Notes under the pieces: generated by a model | Told to the model about the DNA's origin: nothing | Database searches by the model: none | What the model saw: only the letters and a program-made list of their open reading frames with translations | NCBI RefSeq assembly: GCF_003369445.1 | Contig: NZ_QRCU01000078.1 | Coordinates: forward strand, 1-64,000 | Reading direction: 5' to 3' | DNA: 64,000 nucleotides | Source: Arthrobacter silvisoli | Lineage (GTDB): Bacteria > Actinomycetota > Actinomycetes > Actinomycetales > Micrococcaceae | Position numbers and translations under genes: made by a program | Part shown: piece after piece, positions 48,977-58,937 of the stretch | Numbering within the stretch: position 1 is the stretch's first letter | How the letters are laid out: each line of letters opens with the position of its first letter

Positions 48977-49774
48977 TTACTTCAGGGAAAACGAGTCTAT
49001 CGTGACTGTTGCCACAGGGGCGCCGTCTGTGGCGGATCCGCCGTCTTTGATCCCTGCCTTGGCGATTTTCGCCACCGCGTCCAGGCCGCTGGTTACCTTG
49101 CCCACGATTGTGTAGCCGCCCGCGCTGTCCGACGGGATGACGGTGTCCTTATAGACGATGAAGAACTGGTGCCCGTTTCCGTAGGCGTTGTCGCCGCTGC
49201 GTGCCACCGCGATGGTGCCGGCCGGGTACTTGTTGTCCGCCGGGGTGTTCTCCAAGGGACCCCAGCGGTAGCCGCTGTCGTCGCTGGTGTCGGTAGGCTG
49301 CTTGCCGCCGCACTGCAGGACGGCGAAGGTGTTGCCCGTGGTGACCCGGGGGCAGAACAGGCCCTTGTAGTAGCCGGAGTCGGCCAGGGACTTGAAGACG
49401 GCGGCGGCCTGCGGGGCCTTCTTGCCGTCCAGCGAAACCCCGACGGTGGCGCCGTTGAGCTTCAGCTCGCCGGTGAACGTCTTTCCGGCCGCAGTCTCGG
49501 GTTTGGGGATGTCCGGTCCGTTCGACGGCGACGGGCTGGCCGACGGCGAGTTCAGGCCCGCCTGGGCGGCGCCGTATTCCGCTTCCGTCGGGTTGGAGTT
49601 GAAGACCGTGAGTTGGAGGACGACGGCGGCAGCCAGGAGGGCGGCACCGCCGGTGGCCGCGACAATATTGTCAAGGCGGCGGCGTTTGCCCTGCTCCTGC
49701 CGTAGCTCGCGTTTGGCTTCCATCTGGCGGATGCGCCGTTTGGCTTCACGGGTCTCCCGCGGCCTTGTTGCCAA
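48977..49774 (-). CDS. Membrane-anchored cyclophilin-type peptidyl-prolyl isomerase
   Basis: A 265-residue protein: a basic N-terminus (residues 1-37), one membrane helix (about 38-60), a Ser/Pro linker and an extracytoplasmic cyclophilin domain with GNGHQFFIVYKDT in place of the usual GSQFFI and GGYTIVGKVTSGLDAVAKI. It should help fold secreted proteins. The TTG start is the only one giving the basic segment. Confidence 0.85.
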   Translation of the reverse strand: MATRPRETREAKRRIRQMEAKRELRQEQGKRRRLDNIVAATGGAALLAAAVVLQLTVFNSNPTEAEYGAAQAGLNSPSASPSPSNGPDIPKPETAAGKTFTGELKLNGATVGVSLDGKKAPQAAAVFKSLADSGYYKGLFCPRVTTGNTFAVLQCGGKQPTDTSDDSGYRWGPLENTPADNKYPAGTIAVARSGDNAYGNGHQFFIVYKDTVIPSDSAGGYTIVGKVTSGLDAVAKIAKAGIKDGGSATDGAPVATVTIDSFSLK

Positions 49775-49856
49775 GAGTCCTCCTGCTTGTCTGGACAGCT
49801 ACCATTCACGCCAGCCTGCCCGGTCCCCGCCGCATTGGATGTGCGGGCGCCGGGAA

Positions 49857-49887
49857 GCATAAACTGGCTGCCGCACATAGTTTATGC
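49857..49887. promoter_or_regulatory. Inverted repeat upstream of hisS
   Basis: GCATAAACT and AGTTTATGC form a perfect 9-bp inverted repeat with 13 bases between, in the divergent region between the cyclophilin and hisS genes, about 95 bases before hisS. It is AT-rich in GC-rich surroundings and could be an operator. No regulator can be named. Confidence 0.4.
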
Positions 49888-49982
49888 ATGACTGACTGGA
49901 CGCAGGCAGGACACGGCTGCCGATTCGGCGCCGGTTCCGGGTCCGTTCCGCCGCGCGCAACGTTTGAGGAGAAAATTCCACC

Positions 49983-51326
49983 ATGGCACGTACCGCCTCC
50001 CTGTCCGGATTCCCCGAGTGGCTTCCCCAGGAGCGGTTGGTGGAGCTGCATGTGCTGGACACCCTGCGCCGCGTCTTCGAGCTCCACGGTTTTTCCTCCA
50101 TTGAGACCCGCGCCGTCGAGACCGTCGGGCAGCTGCTGCGCAAGGGCGAGATCGACAAGGAGGTCTACGGCCTCAGCCGTCTCCAGGAAGACGAAGAATC
50201 CGCCGGCACCGGCAAGGACGACCCCAACGCGCTGGCCCTGCACTTCGACCTGACGGTCCCGTTTGCCCGCTACGTCGTCGAGAACGCCGGGTACCTCACC
50301 TTCCCGTTCCGCCGCTACCAGATCCAGAAGGTCTGGCGCGGCGAACGCCCGCAGGAAGGCCGCGCCCGCGAGTTCACCCAGGCGGATATCGACGTCGTCG
50401 GCGACGGTGAACTGCCGTTCCGCTACGACGTCGAGATCGCCCTGGTGATCGCCGAGGCCCTGAGCGCCCTCCCCATCCCGGACTTCCGCCTGCGGGTCAA
50501 CAACCGCAAGCTCGCCGAAGGCTTCTACCGCGGCATCGGCCTCGATGACACGGCCGGGGTGCTGCGCAGCATCGACAAGCTCGAGAAGATCGGCGAGGAG
50601 AAGGTAGCCGAGCTCCTCAAGAGCGAGCTCGGTGCCAGCGACGACCAGGCCCGGCTCGCCCTCAGCCTGGCGAAGATCCGTACTGAAGACACGTCCTTCG
50701 TGGACCAGGTCCGTGCCCTCGGCGTCAGCCACGAGCTGCTCGAGGAAGGACTCAGCGAACTCGAACAGGTCATCGAAGCGGCCGTTCAGCGCGCCCCCGG
50801 CAAGGTGGTCGCTGACCTCAGCATCGCCCGCGGCCTGGACTACTACACGGGCACCGTCGTCGAGACCGTGCTGGTCGGCCACGAACAGCTGGGCTCCATC
50901 TGCTCCGGCGGCCGCTACGACGCCCTTGCCCGGAAGGGCAACCGCACCTTCCCGGGCGTCGGCCTGTCCATCGGGGTCACACGCCTTGTGTCCCGGATCC
51001 TCAGCCAGGAACTGGCCACGGCCTCCCGTTCGGTCCCGACCGCCGTGCTCGTCGCGTTGAACAACGACGACAGTTGGGCGGCCGCCCAGGACGTGGCTGC
51101 GCAGCTGCGTGCCCGGGGGATCGCCACCGAGGTGGCCGCGAAGGCCGAGAAGTTCGGCAAGCAGATCAAGTTCGCCGACCGGCGGGGCATCCCCTTCGTC
51201 TGGTTCATGGACGACGACGGCAAGCACCAGGTCAAGGACATCCGCAGCGGTGAGCAGACCGACGCGGACCCGGCCAGCTGGTCTCCGCCGGCCGAGGATC
51301 TCAACGTCCGCATCACCACCGCCTGA
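49983..51326 (+). CDS. hisS: Histidine--tRNA ligase
   Basis: A 447-residue class II synthetase. Motif 2 is FPFRRYQIQKVWRGERPQEG, the histidine A region RGLDYYTGTVVETV, motif 3 FPGVGLSIGVTRLVSRIL, and a C-terminal anticodon-binding domain follows from about residue 355. It has the longer middle insert of actinobacterial HisRS. Start ATG with GAGGAG upstream. An amino-acid permease follows after 16 bases. Confidence 0.95.
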   Translation: MARTASLSGFPEWLPQERLVELHVLDTLRRVFELHGFSSIETRAVETVGQLLRKGEIDKEVYGLSRLQEDEESAGTGKDDPNALALHFDLTVPFARYVVENAGYLTFPFRRYQIQKVWRGERPQEGRAREFTQADIDVVGDGELPFRYDVEIALVIAEALSALPIPDFRLRVNNRKLAEGFYRGIGLDDTAGVLRSIDKLEKIGEEKVAELLKSELGASDDQARLALSLAKIRTEDTSFVDQVRALGVSHELLEEGLSELEQVIEAAVQRAPGKVVADLSIARGLDYYTGTVVETVLVGHEQLGSICSGGRYDALARKGNRTFPGVGLSIGVTRLVSRILSQELATASRSVPTAVLVALNNDDSWAAAQDVAAQLRARGIATEVAAKAEKFGKQIKFADRRGIPFVWFMDDDGKHQVKDIRSGEQTDADPASWSPPAEDLNVRITTA

Positions 51327-51342
51327 CGACGGCGTAGCGGCG

Positions 51343-52623
51343 ATGACAAGCAACGCCGGCGGAATACTCGCCCGGCGCCTCGGCACCGCCGACGCCGTGA
51401 CGATCGGCCTGGGATCGATGATCGGCGCCGGCGTGTTCGCCGCCTTCACACCGGCGGCCCGGTCCGCAGGTGCCGGACTGTTGGTAGGCCTGCTGATCGC
51501 CGCGTTCGTTGCCTATTGCAACGCCACCTCCTCGGCCCAGCTTGCCGCCGCATACCCGTCCTCCGGGGGCACCTACCTGTATGGCCGCAAGCAACTGGGG
51601 GAATGGCCCGGCTTCCTGGCCGGCTGGGGCTTCGTCATCGGCAAGACGGCGAGCAGTGCGGCGATGGCCCTCACCTTCGCCACGTACCTCGCACCCGCCG
51701 GCTGGGAACGGCCCCTCGCCATCGCCGCGGTACTGTGCCTGGCTGCGGTCAACTACCGCGGCGTCACCAGGACCGCCCGGCTGGCGCGGATCATCGTGGC
51801 CGCCGTGCTCCTGGTGCTGGTGCTGCTCGTGGCCGCCTGCCTTGCCGGCGCGGCGTCCCCCACCGGGGCGGGTTTTGGCAGGATGTTCGACGGCGGACTG
51901 CTCGCCGGAGGCTGGTACGGGATCCTGCAGTCGGCGGGTCTGTTGTTCTTCGCCTTCGCCGGGTACGCCCGGATCGCGACCATGGGTGAGGAAGTCATCC
52001 GGCCCGAGCGGACCATTCCCCGGGCAATCACCATCTCGCTGGGCATCGCCGTCCTGGTCTATGCCGCTGTCGCGACCGGCATCCTGGCGGCACTCGGACC
52101 GCAGGGAGTCGCCGGTACCGCCACGCCGCTCGCTGCCGCCGTCGCCGCCGGTCCTTGGACCTGGCTTGTTCCCCTCGTCTCCTTCGCGGCAGCGCTTGCG
52201 GCCCTCGGCGCACTGCTGGCGCTCATCGCCGGTATCGGCCGGACCACCCTGGCCATGGCCCGGGACGCTGAACTGCCCGCTTGGCTGGCCGCGGTGCACC
52301 CGCGCTTCAAGGTCCCGCACCGGGCCGAGGTGGTCCTCGCCGTCGTCGTCTGCCTGGTGATCGCGGTGGCGGACCTGCGCGGCGCGATCGGCTTCTCCTC
52401 CTTCGGCGTGCTGCTCTATTACCTGGTGGCGAACCTTGCCGCCTTCACGCAAAAAGCCGGGCAACGGCGCTACCCGAAGGCCCTCCAGGTGCTGGGGGCG
52501 CTGGCGTGCGTGCTGCTCGTGGCGACCCTTCCGCCGTTGTCGCTGCTCACCGGGGCGGCGGTCTTCGCCGCTGGGATCGTGTACCGGCTGGTCCGGCTGC
52601 GTCTGGCTGCCACCCGGTCCTGA
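51343..52623 (+). CDS. APC-family amino-acid permease
   Basis: A 426-residue transporter with twelve helices. The first helix has the APC motif LGSMIGAGVF, and YPSSGGTYLYGRKQLGEWPG marks the substrate-binding loop. The frame continues upstream inside hisS, but the ATG at 51343 gives the proper N-terminus. Amino-acid specificity cannot be read. It may be co-transcribed with hisS. Confidence 0.88.
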   Translation: MTSNAGGILARRLGTADAVTIGLGSMIGAGVFAAFTPAARSAGAGLLVGLLIAAFVAYCNATSSAQLAAAYPSSGGTYLYGRKQLGEWPGFLAGWGFVIGKTASSAAMALTFATYLAPAGWERPLAIAAVLCLAAVNYRGVTRTARLARIIVAAVLLVLVLLVAACLAGAASPTGAGFGRMFDGGLLAGGWYGILQSAGLLFFAFAGYARIATMGEEVIRPERTIPRAITISLGIAVLVYAAVATGILAALGPQGVAGTATPLAAAVAAGPWTWLVPLVSFAAALAALGALLALIAGIGRTTLAMARDAELPAWLAAVHPRFKVPHRAEVVLAVVVCLVIAVADLRGAIGFSSFGVLLYYLVANLAAFTQKAGQRRYPKALQVLGALACVLLVATLPPLSLLTGAAVFAAGIVYRLVRLRLAATRS

Positions 52624-52714
52624 GCCCGGTGGCGGCTGTGCTGCATCCGGGCGGGTAAACTCAGACGGGATCGTTTAGCCACGATCGGCCGAAAATCATG
52701 CTGAAAGGAATGCT

Positions 52715-54496
52715 GTGCTGCGCACACATGACCTCGGATCGCTGCGTTCCGAGCACATTGGACAGACCGTTACCCTGGCAGGCTGGGTGGGCCGCCGCCG
52801 TGACCACGGTGGTGTGGCCTTCGTCGACCTCCGGGACGCTTCCGGTGTCGCCCAGGTGGTCGTCCGCGAGGAAGAGGTCTTCCACGGGCTCCGCAACGAA
52901 TACGTGCTGCAGGTCATCGGCACCGTGAACAAGCGGCCCGAAGGCAACGAAAACCCGGCCTTGGCCACGGGCGAGATCGAGGTCATCGCCGAAAAGGTCG
53001 TGATCCTCAACACCTCGGACCCGCTGCCTTTCCAGATCGACGAGCACGTCGAGGTCGGCGAAGAGGCCCGCCTCAAGCACCGTTACCTGGACCTGCGCCG
53101 GCCGGGTCCCGCCCGCAACCTGCGCCTGCGTTCTGAAGCGAACCGGGTGGCCCGCGAACTGCTGCACCAGCAGGGATACGTGGAGATCGAAACCCCCACC
53201 CTGACGCGCTCGACGCCGGAAGGCGCCCGCGACTTCGTGGTCCCCGCCCGCCTGGCGCCGGGTTCCTGGTACGCCCTGCCGCAGTCCCCGCAGCTTTTCA
53301 AGCAGCTGCTGCAGGTAGGCGGCTTCGAGAAGTACTACCAGATCGCCCGCTGCTACCGCGACGAGGACTTCCGTGCGGACCGCCAGCCCGAGTTCACCCA
53401 GCTGGACATCGAGGCGAGCTTCGTTGAGCAGGACGACATCATCGAGCTCGGCGAAGCCCTGATCAAGGTGCTCTGGAAACTCATCGACGTCGAGGTTCCC
53501 ACCCCGATCCGCCGCATGACCTACTGGGACGCGATGGCCAAGTACGGCTCCGACAAGCCGGACCTTCGCTTCGGCCTCGAGCTGACCGAACTGACGGACT
53601 TCTTCAAGGACACCGACTTCGGTGTCTTCAAGGCTCCTTACGTCGGCGCCGTCGTCATGCCCGGTGGCGCTTCGCAGCCCCGCCGCACGCTGGATGCCTG
53701 GCAGGAATGGGCCAAGCAGCGCGGCGCCAAGGGCCTGGCCTACGTGCTGTACAAGGAAGACGGCGAGCTCGCCGGCCCCGTGGCGAAGAACCTGACCGAC
53801 GCCGAGCGGGCCGGCCTGGCCGATGCCGTCGGCGCCAAGCCTGGCGACTGCATCTTCTTTGCCGCCGGCGAAGCGTCCCCGTCCCGTGCGCTGCTCGGTG
53901 CGGCCCGTGTGGAGATCGGCCACCGCACCGGCCTGATCGACCCCAAGGACTGGGCCTTCGTCTGGATCGTCGACGCCCCGATGTTCGAACCCGTTGCCCA
54001 GGCCACCGCCTCCGGCGACGTCGCCCTCGGCTACTCTGCCTGGACTGCCGTGCACCACGCGTTCACCTCGCCGAAGCCGGAATTCCTGGACAACTTCGAC
54101 GAGAACCCGGAAGCGGCCCTGGCCTACGCCTACGACATCGTGTGCAACGGCAACGAGATCGGCGGCGGGTCCATCCGTATCCACCAGGGCGACATCCAGG
54201 AACGTGTCTTTAAGGTCATGGGCATCAGCCACGAAGAAGCACAGGAGAAGTTCGGCTTCCTCCTGGAGGGCTTCAAGTACGGTGCACCCCCGCACGGCGG
54301 CATCGCCCTCGGCTGGGACCGCGTTGTCTCGCTGCTGGCCGGTGTCGACTCGATCCGCGATGTCATCGCCTTCCCGAAGTCCGGTGGCGGCTTCGACCCG
54401 CTGACCGCCGCGCCTGCGCCGATCACGGCCCAGCAGCGCAAGGAAGCGGGCGTGGACTTCAAGCCCGAGGCCAAGCCGGCAGCCACCTCGGAATAG
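52715..54496 (+). CDS. aspS: Aspartate--tRNA(Asp/Asn) ligase
   Basis: A 593-residue class II synthetase of the bacterial type. The N-terminal OB anticodon-binding domain ([20 protein letters not shown]) precedes motif 2 ([20 protein letters not shown]), a GAD insertion (about residues 280-420), and motif 3 ([19 protein letters not shown]). Many actinobacterial AspRSs are non-discriminating and work with GatCAB; this cannot be settled here. The GTG start follows AAAGGAATGCT. Confidence 0.95.
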   Translation: MLRTHDLGSLRSEHIGQTVTLAGWVGRRRDHGGVAFVDLRDASGVAQVVVREEEVFHGLRNEYVLQVIGTVNKRPEGNENPALATGEIEVIAEKVVILNTSDPLPFQIDEHVEVGEEARLKHRYLDLRRPGPARNLRLRSEANRVARELLHQQGYVEIETPTLTRSTPEGARDFVVPARLAPGSWYALPQSPQLFKQLLQVGGFEKYYQIARCYRDEDFRADRQPEFTQLDIEASFVEQDDIIELGEALIKVLWKLIDVEVPTPIRRMTYWDAMAKYGSDKPDLRFGLELTELTDFFKDTDFGVFKAPYVGAVVMPGGASQPRRTLDAWQEWAKQRGAKGLAYVLYKEDGELAGPVAKNLTDAERAGLADAVGAKPGDCIFFAAGEASPSRALLGAARVEIGHRTGLIDPKDWAFVWIVDAPMFEPVAQATASGDVALGYSAWTAVHHAFTSPKPEFLDNFDENPEAALAYAYDIVCNGNEIGGGSIRIHQGDIQERVFKVMGISHEEAQEKFGFLLEGFKYGAPPHGGIALGWDRVVSLLAGVDSIRDVIAFPKSGGGFDPLTAAPAPITAQQRKEAGVDFKPEAKPAATSE

Positions 54497-54505
54497 TGAC
54501 CACCG

Positions 54506-54541
54506 AAGCTCCCCGTTCCGCAGCCGCGGAGCGGGGAGCTT
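54506..54541 (+). terminator. Intrinsic terminator after aspS
   Basis: AAGCTCCCCG and CGGGGAGCTT form the base of a stem that continues with one wobble pair (TTCCGC / GCGGAG) around AGCC. It lies ten bases past the aspS stop; only TTT follows. Confidence 0.7.
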
Positions 54542-54577
54542 TGGCTTTCAGCGTAAGTTCTCAGTGTGGGAGGGCCG

Positions 54578-55381
54578 ATGGCAGGCGAAGCGAATCCTGT
54601 TGAAGCAGGGCTGCTCGAAGAGCTCATGGACCGGGCCTGGCCCGCTCCGGACCGGGAGGAAGTGGCCGGCTGGGTGATGCGCTCCGCCGGCGGCGTCACC
54701 CAGCGCGCCAATTCCGTATGGCCGCGCGCCGCCGTTGCGGATGCCGCCGCGCTACGCGCCGCAACACTCTGGTACCGGAGCCGACGGCTGCCGCTGATCT
54801 TCCAGGTATTCGACGATCCGCGCAGTGCGGAGCTGAACGCCCTTCTCGACGCCGGAGGCTTCACCCGGCAGTCGGAAACCTTCATCATGACCCGCGGAGC
54901 GGAAGGCATCCCGCCCGGGGCCGTGCCCGGCGTCGAGATCTCCGACACACCCTCGGAGGAATGGCTCAGGCTTTGGTGGACGGTGGACGGCCGCGGCGGT
55001 GACACGGAACTGGAAATCGCCCGCGGCATCCTCGCTGGCTGTCCCTCCTTGTATGCCCTGCTGAGGGCCGACGACGGCGTGCCCGCCGCCGTCGGACGCC
55101 TCGCCCTGCCGCCGGGTGCTTTACGGGCGGATATCCCGGGTGGCTGGGGCGGGATCTACTGCATGGCGACCGGCCCGGAACACCGGCGCCAACGGTACGC
55201 GCGGCGCATCCTGGACGCTCTGCTTTCGGCCGGCGTCGACAATGGCGCAGCGGACTTCTGGCTCATGGTGACCGCCGGCAACACCGCGGCGCAGTCCCTG
55301 TATGCCGGAGCCGGGTTCGTCGAGCGCGGACGGTACCTGTACCGCCAGGCGCCGTTGCAGCGGGCGCTGTCGGGCTGCTGA
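54578..55381 (+). CDS. GNAT-family N-acetyltransferase
   Basis: A 267-residue protein with an acetyl-CoA-binding domain in the last 90 residues (YCMATGPEHRRQRYARRILD then AQSLYAGAGFVERGRYLYR). The N-terminal half looks like a degenerate second GNAT domain. The substrate is unknown. The ATG at 54578 has GGGAGG close upstream; a GTG four codons earlier is the alternative. Confidence 0.82.
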   Translation: MAGEANPVEAGLLEELMDRAWPAPDREEVAGWVMRSAGGVTQRANSVWPRAAVADAAALRAATLWYRSRRLPLIFQVFDDPRSAELNALLDAGGFTRQSETFIMTRGAEGIPPGAVPGVEISDTPSEEWLRLWWTVDGRGGDTELEIARGILAGCPSLYALLRADDGVPAAVGRLALPPGALRADIPGGWGGIYCMATGPEHRRQRYARRILDALLSAGVDNGAADFWLMVTAGNTAAQSLYAGAGFVERGRYLYRQAPLQRALSGC

Positions 55382-55466
55382 CAACCGGGCGGGCCGCTGA
55401 GACGGGGCTTCTGAAGGCCGCTGGCTTCGCCGGCACGACGCCGGGAGCGCCGCAAGGCAATCGGGC

Positions 55467-56849
55467 TCAGCGGTTCTGGGGGACCGGCCGTTGTGCCTCC
55501 GCCTGCTGACGCCGGCCGGTGCCCGCCAGGTATGGTGCGCCAAGGCGCTCGATGGGCGTCCCGGCAGTTTCACGCGAGAAGAAGGTGGCCCCTGCCGCGA
55601 TGAGCATGCAGACGGTGCCGAAGACGGCCACCGGGATCCAGCCCCAGATCCCGGGAGCGAGCAGCATTCCGGCGATCATCGGGCCAAACCCGGCGAGGAC
55701 CAGGCCGAACTGGTTGCCAAGTGCCATGCCCGTGTACCGCACCGGCGCCGCGAACTGTTCGGCGAAGAATGCAGGCCAGACTCCGTTGAAAGCGGAGTAC
55801 AACACGGTCATGTTCAGGAAGGCGGCGAGGAAGACCAGGACGAGGTTGCCGCTTGCGAGTGCGAGGAAATACAGGAAGATCGTGATGGAACATCCGATCG
55901 CGGCGGTCAGCAGCAGGGGACGCCGGCCGATCCTGTCAGAAAGCTTCGCTGCCAGCGGCATGGCGAACATGGACAACCCGATGGCGACGGCGTTGACCGT
56001 CAGGATGGATGCCCGGTCGAAGCCCGCGGAGGAACTGGCGTAGGCGAGTCCGAAGACCGTGAAGATGGTCTGCATCACGGACATGATGGACATTCCCGCC
56101 ACCCGCAGCACATCCGGGGCCTGGAAACGGAGGACATCCCTGATGGGTAGCGGAGCAACCTGGCGGCGTTCCTGGGCTTCCTCGAAGACCGGTGTTTCCT
56201 CCAGGTGTGTGCGCACCCAGTAGGCGATGGCCAACACCACGATGGACAGCCAGAAGGGGACGCGCCAGCCCCAGTCCATCATCGCGTCCCGGGGCAGGGC
56301 GGTAACCGGGATGAACACGAGCGTGGCCAGCACCATGCCGGAGGCGTACCCGGTCATCACAAAGCTGGTGAAAAACCCACGCCTGCCCTCGGGCGAGTGT
56401 TCGAGCGTCAGCGTGGAAGCACCGGCCGATTCCGCACCGGCGGAAAAGCCCTGCGCCAGCCGGCCCGCCACCAGGAGAATGGGTGCCCAGACCCCCAACT
56501 GCTCATAGGTGGGCAGGAAGCCGATGCCCAGCGAGGCCAGGCCCATGATGCCCAATGTCAGAAGCAGGATCTTCTTGCGTCCCAGCTTGTCGCCGAAGTG
56601 GCCCATCACCAGCCCGCCAAAGGGCCTGGCCACGTACGCGACACCGAAGGTAGCGAAAGCCCCGATCAGCCCGATCGCCGGGTCTGCCGACGGAAAGAAC
56701 AGATGCGGGAACACGAGGGCGGCGGCGGTGCCGTAGATGAAGAAGTCGTAGTACTCCAGCGTGCTGCCGAGGAAGGACGCCAGGGCCGCCTTCCGGGGAG
56801 TCTTGCGGGGAAGCTGCATCGGGAACTGCGGTGGAGGGGTTGTGGTCAC
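55467..56849 (-). CDS. MFS transporter, metabolite:H+ symporter (ShiA/MHS-like)
   Basis: A 460-residue permease with twelve helices. The N-terminal ASFLGSTLEYYDFFIYGTAA and the loop GHFGDKLGRKKILLLTLGIM are signatures of the MHS family, which takes up organic acids such as shikimate, citrate or aromatic acids. The GTG at 56849 has GAGGAG upstream and was preferred to the upstream extension. It is the last gene of the IclR-SDR-flavoprotein-Dabb-MHS operon and probably imports its substrate. Confidence 0.88.
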   Translation of the reverse strand: MTTTPPPQFPMQLPRKTPRKAALASFLGSTLEYYDFFIYGTAAALVFPHLFFPSADPAIGLIGAFATFGVAYVARPFGGLVMGHFGDKLGRKKILLLTLGIMGLASLGIGFLPTYEQLGVWAPILLVAGRLAQGFSAGAESAGASTLTLEHSPEGRRGFFTSFVMTGYASGMVLATLVFIPVTALPRDAMMDWGWRVPFWLSIVVLAIAYWVRTHLEETPVFEEAQERRQVAPLPIRDVLRFQAPDVLRVAGMSIMSVMQTIFTVFGLAYASSSAGFDRASILTVNAVAIGLSMFAMPLAAKLSDRIGRRPLLLTAAIGCSITIFLYFLALASGNLVLVFLAAFLNMTVLYSAFNGVWPAFFAEQFAAPVRYTGMALGNQFGLVLAGFGPMIAGMLLAPGIWGWIPVAVFGTVCMLIAAGATFFSRETAGTPIERLGAPYLAGTGRRQQAEAQRPVPQNR

Positions 56850-56859
56850 GGGAATCTCC

Positions 56860-57189
56860 TCAGGACTGCGCTGTCTCAAGCGGCGCCGGCGCCGCATCCG
56901 GAAGGTGGAAGTCCACCGCGAGGATCTGCCGGCTGTTGGGGAACGAGTACGCTTTCAGCGGCTCGTGGAGCGGATGTGTGTTGTACACCGCGATGTCTTC
57001 AACCGTTTCGAAGTCGGCCACGATGGCGTAGTCGAAGGAACGCTCCGTCCCGAGGACATCGGGGCCGTGGCTGAGGTTGAACATGCCGGGAATCTTCCCG
57101 GCCATATTGTTGAGGCCGTCAATCCAGGCCTGCCGCTCGGCGGGCGGGAAATCCGAGGTGAACTGGAAGAGGACGGTGTGGCGGATCAT
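56860..57189 (-). CDS. Dabb (dimeric alpha-beta barrel) domain protein
   Basis: A 109-residue ferredoxin-like protein: MIRHTVLFQFTSDFPPAERQ, FDYAIVADFETVEDIAVYNT and HPLHEPLKAY are Dabb signatures (stress-responsive A/B barrel). Some members are polyketide cyclases or act on cyclic intermediates. The ATG overlaps the stop of the flavoprotein gene as TGATG, so the two are made together, suggesting that it works on the product of the dehydrogenase (inference). Confidence 0.85.
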   Translation of the reverse strand: MIRHTVLFQFTSDFPPAERQAWIDGLNNMAGKIPGMFNLSHGPDVLGTERSFDYAIVADFETVEDIAVYNTHPLHEPLKAYSFPNSRQILAVDFHLPDAAPAPLETAQS

Positions 57190-58874
57190 CAGGCGCCCAC
57201 GAGATGCGTGGTCGGCTGCGCTGCGGCGGTTTCGCCGATAGGCATATAGTCCGGCGACCGGTCGGCCAGCGTGCAGCCGGCGAGGTAGCCCATGGTCATG
57301 ATCGGTCCGAGGGTGGCACCGGCACCCGGGTAACCGGCGGCGTAGGCGTTCTCTGTGGTGTTTCCCGCGGCGAACAGGCCGGGGATCGGGCGGTCGTCGA
57401 CGTCGAGCACGCGGGCCCGGCCGTCCGTGACCACGCCGCCGTTGGTGCCGAAGGCGCCGTTCACCACTTCGAGGGCGTAGAACGGCCCGGACTCGAGCGG
57501 ACCCAGCGAGGGATTCGGCCAGGGGCTGTCGGCGTCGCCCCAGTACTTGTCGTAGGCGCTCTCGCCGCGGCCGAAATCGGGGTCCTCGCCCCTGGCCGCG
57601 AATTCGTTGAAGCGGGCCACGGTGGCTTCCAGGTTTTCCGCCGGAACATTGATTTTCGCCGCGAGTTCAGCCAAGGTGGGCGCCTCGATCAGGTAGTCCG
57701 GCGTCGGCTGGCCCGCGCGGTGGGACAGGATGCCATAGCGCTCCAGGTAGCCGTGGTCCACGATGACGTGCGCCGGCGTGTTCAGGGTGCGGTTGGCGGC
57801 GGAATCCCAGGACTGCAGGCTGCGGGCGAGGTCGTTGTAGTTCTGGGACTCGTTGGCGAAGCGGCGGCCATGGCGGTTCACCATGATGGAACCCGGGCCT
57901 TGCCGTTCGAAGCGGAGCAGCGTACCCACCGGCTCTCCATCCCGGGTGTCGCCGGTGATGGACATCGGTGCCCACCAGGCTTCGCGCGTGCCGCGGGTCT
58001 GGCCGCCGATGCGCTGGGACATCCGCAGCCCGTCGCCGGTGTTCGATGGCGGCGAGCACATGGTGTAGAGCCGGGACGCGAGCATCGAGTCGGCCAGGGC
58101 CTTGTCCCATTCGAAGCCGCCCGTGGCCAGTACTACGCCATCGCGGGCATGGAAGGTTTCGCCGGTCTCCAGTTCGACGCCGGTCACCCGGCCGCCGTCG
58201 GTGAGCAGGCGGTGCCCGCGTGCCTCTGTGGCCAGCGCGGCGCCGTCGCGGACCAGGCTGGCGAGCAGCATGGAAACGAGGGCCTGGCCCTTGGCTACAA
58301 GGCCGCCGTCCTGACGGCGGGCCAGTTCATCCCACGGGAACTTGGTGAAGGCTCCCCACTCCTCGTATTCCTGCATGGTGAACGGGGCGCGGCCGTCGCT
58401 GCGGACATGGTCCCGCAGGCGGCCGAGGGCTTCGGTGCTGTTGAACAGTTCGGGTTCCACCGTGCGCCCGCCCGCCAGGGCGCCCGGCAGGTCCTGCCGG
58501 TAATCGGGGAAGTTGTCGAGGAAGATGAACCGGACACCGCATTCGTCCTCGACGAATCGAAGCATCCGGTCCCCATAGGCCAGGGCGGCGTCCATCAGTT
58601 CCTCGCGGCCCCTGCCCCGCGCCACGGCACGTACATACTCCGCGGCTGCCTCCTTGGAATCCGTGATTCCGGCTTTCCTGGCGTGATGGTTGTCCGCCAC
58701 CCACAGCATGCCGCCGGACACGGCGGAGGTTCCGCCGAGCAGGTGGCTCTTTTCGAGGACGACGACGGACTTGCCGGCCCGGGCAGCGGTGGCCGCCGCA
58801 GTGAGTGCGCCTGCGCCGGAACCGACGACCACGACGTCGTACGTGTCCGCGGGGTTGCCGTTGACGAATTTCAT
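57189..58874 (-). CDS. FAD-dependent oxidoreductase, 3-ketosteroid-Delta1-dehydrogenase/fumarate-reductase flavoprotein family
   Basis: A 561-residue flavoprotein. The FAD-binding dinucleotide fold is DVVVVGSGAGALTAAATAAR with GGTSAVSGGMLW after it; the C-terminal FAD segment is PIPGLFAAGNTTENAYAAGY then GATLGPIMTMGYLAG. The layout matches KstD-like dehydrogenases, which introduce a double bond next to a ring ketone; GFEWDKA is also typical of this group. Catalytic tyrosines cannot be assigned confidently by eye. It is co-transcribed with an SDR and a Dabb protein, so a cyclic ketone or steroid-like substrate is plausible. Confidence 0.85.
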   Translation of the reverse strand: MKFVNGNPADTYDVVVVGSGAGALTAAATAARAGKSVVVLEKSHLLGGTSAVSGGMLWVADNHHARKAGITDSKEAAAEYVRAVARGRGREELMDAALAYGDRMLRFVEDECGVRFIFLDNFPDYRQDLPGALAGGRTVEPELFNSTEALGRLRDHVRSDGRAPFTMQEYEEWGAFTKFPWDELARRQDGGLVAKGQALVSMLLASLVRDGAALATEARGHRLLTDGGRVTGVELETGETFHARDGVVLATGGFEWDKALADSMLASRLYTMCSPPSNTGDGLRMSQRIGGQTRGTREAWWAPMSITGDTRDGEPVGTLLRFERQGPGSIMVNRHGRRFANESQNYNDLARSLQSWDSAANRTLNTPAHVIVDHGYLERYGILSHRAGQPTPDYLIEAPTLAELAAKINVPAENLEATVARFNEFAARGEDPDFGRGESAYDKYWGDADSPWPNPSLGPLESGPFYALEVVNGAFGTNGGVVTDGRARVLDVDDRPIPGLFAAGNTTENAYAAGYPGAGATLGPIMTMGYLAGCTLADRSPDYMPIGETAAAQPTTHLVGA

Positions 58875-58937
58875 GGATGTTGCCTTTCAAGAGGATGTGG
58901 GGTGCCGCTGTGGCACGGGAAAGGGACGGCCGGGCCG

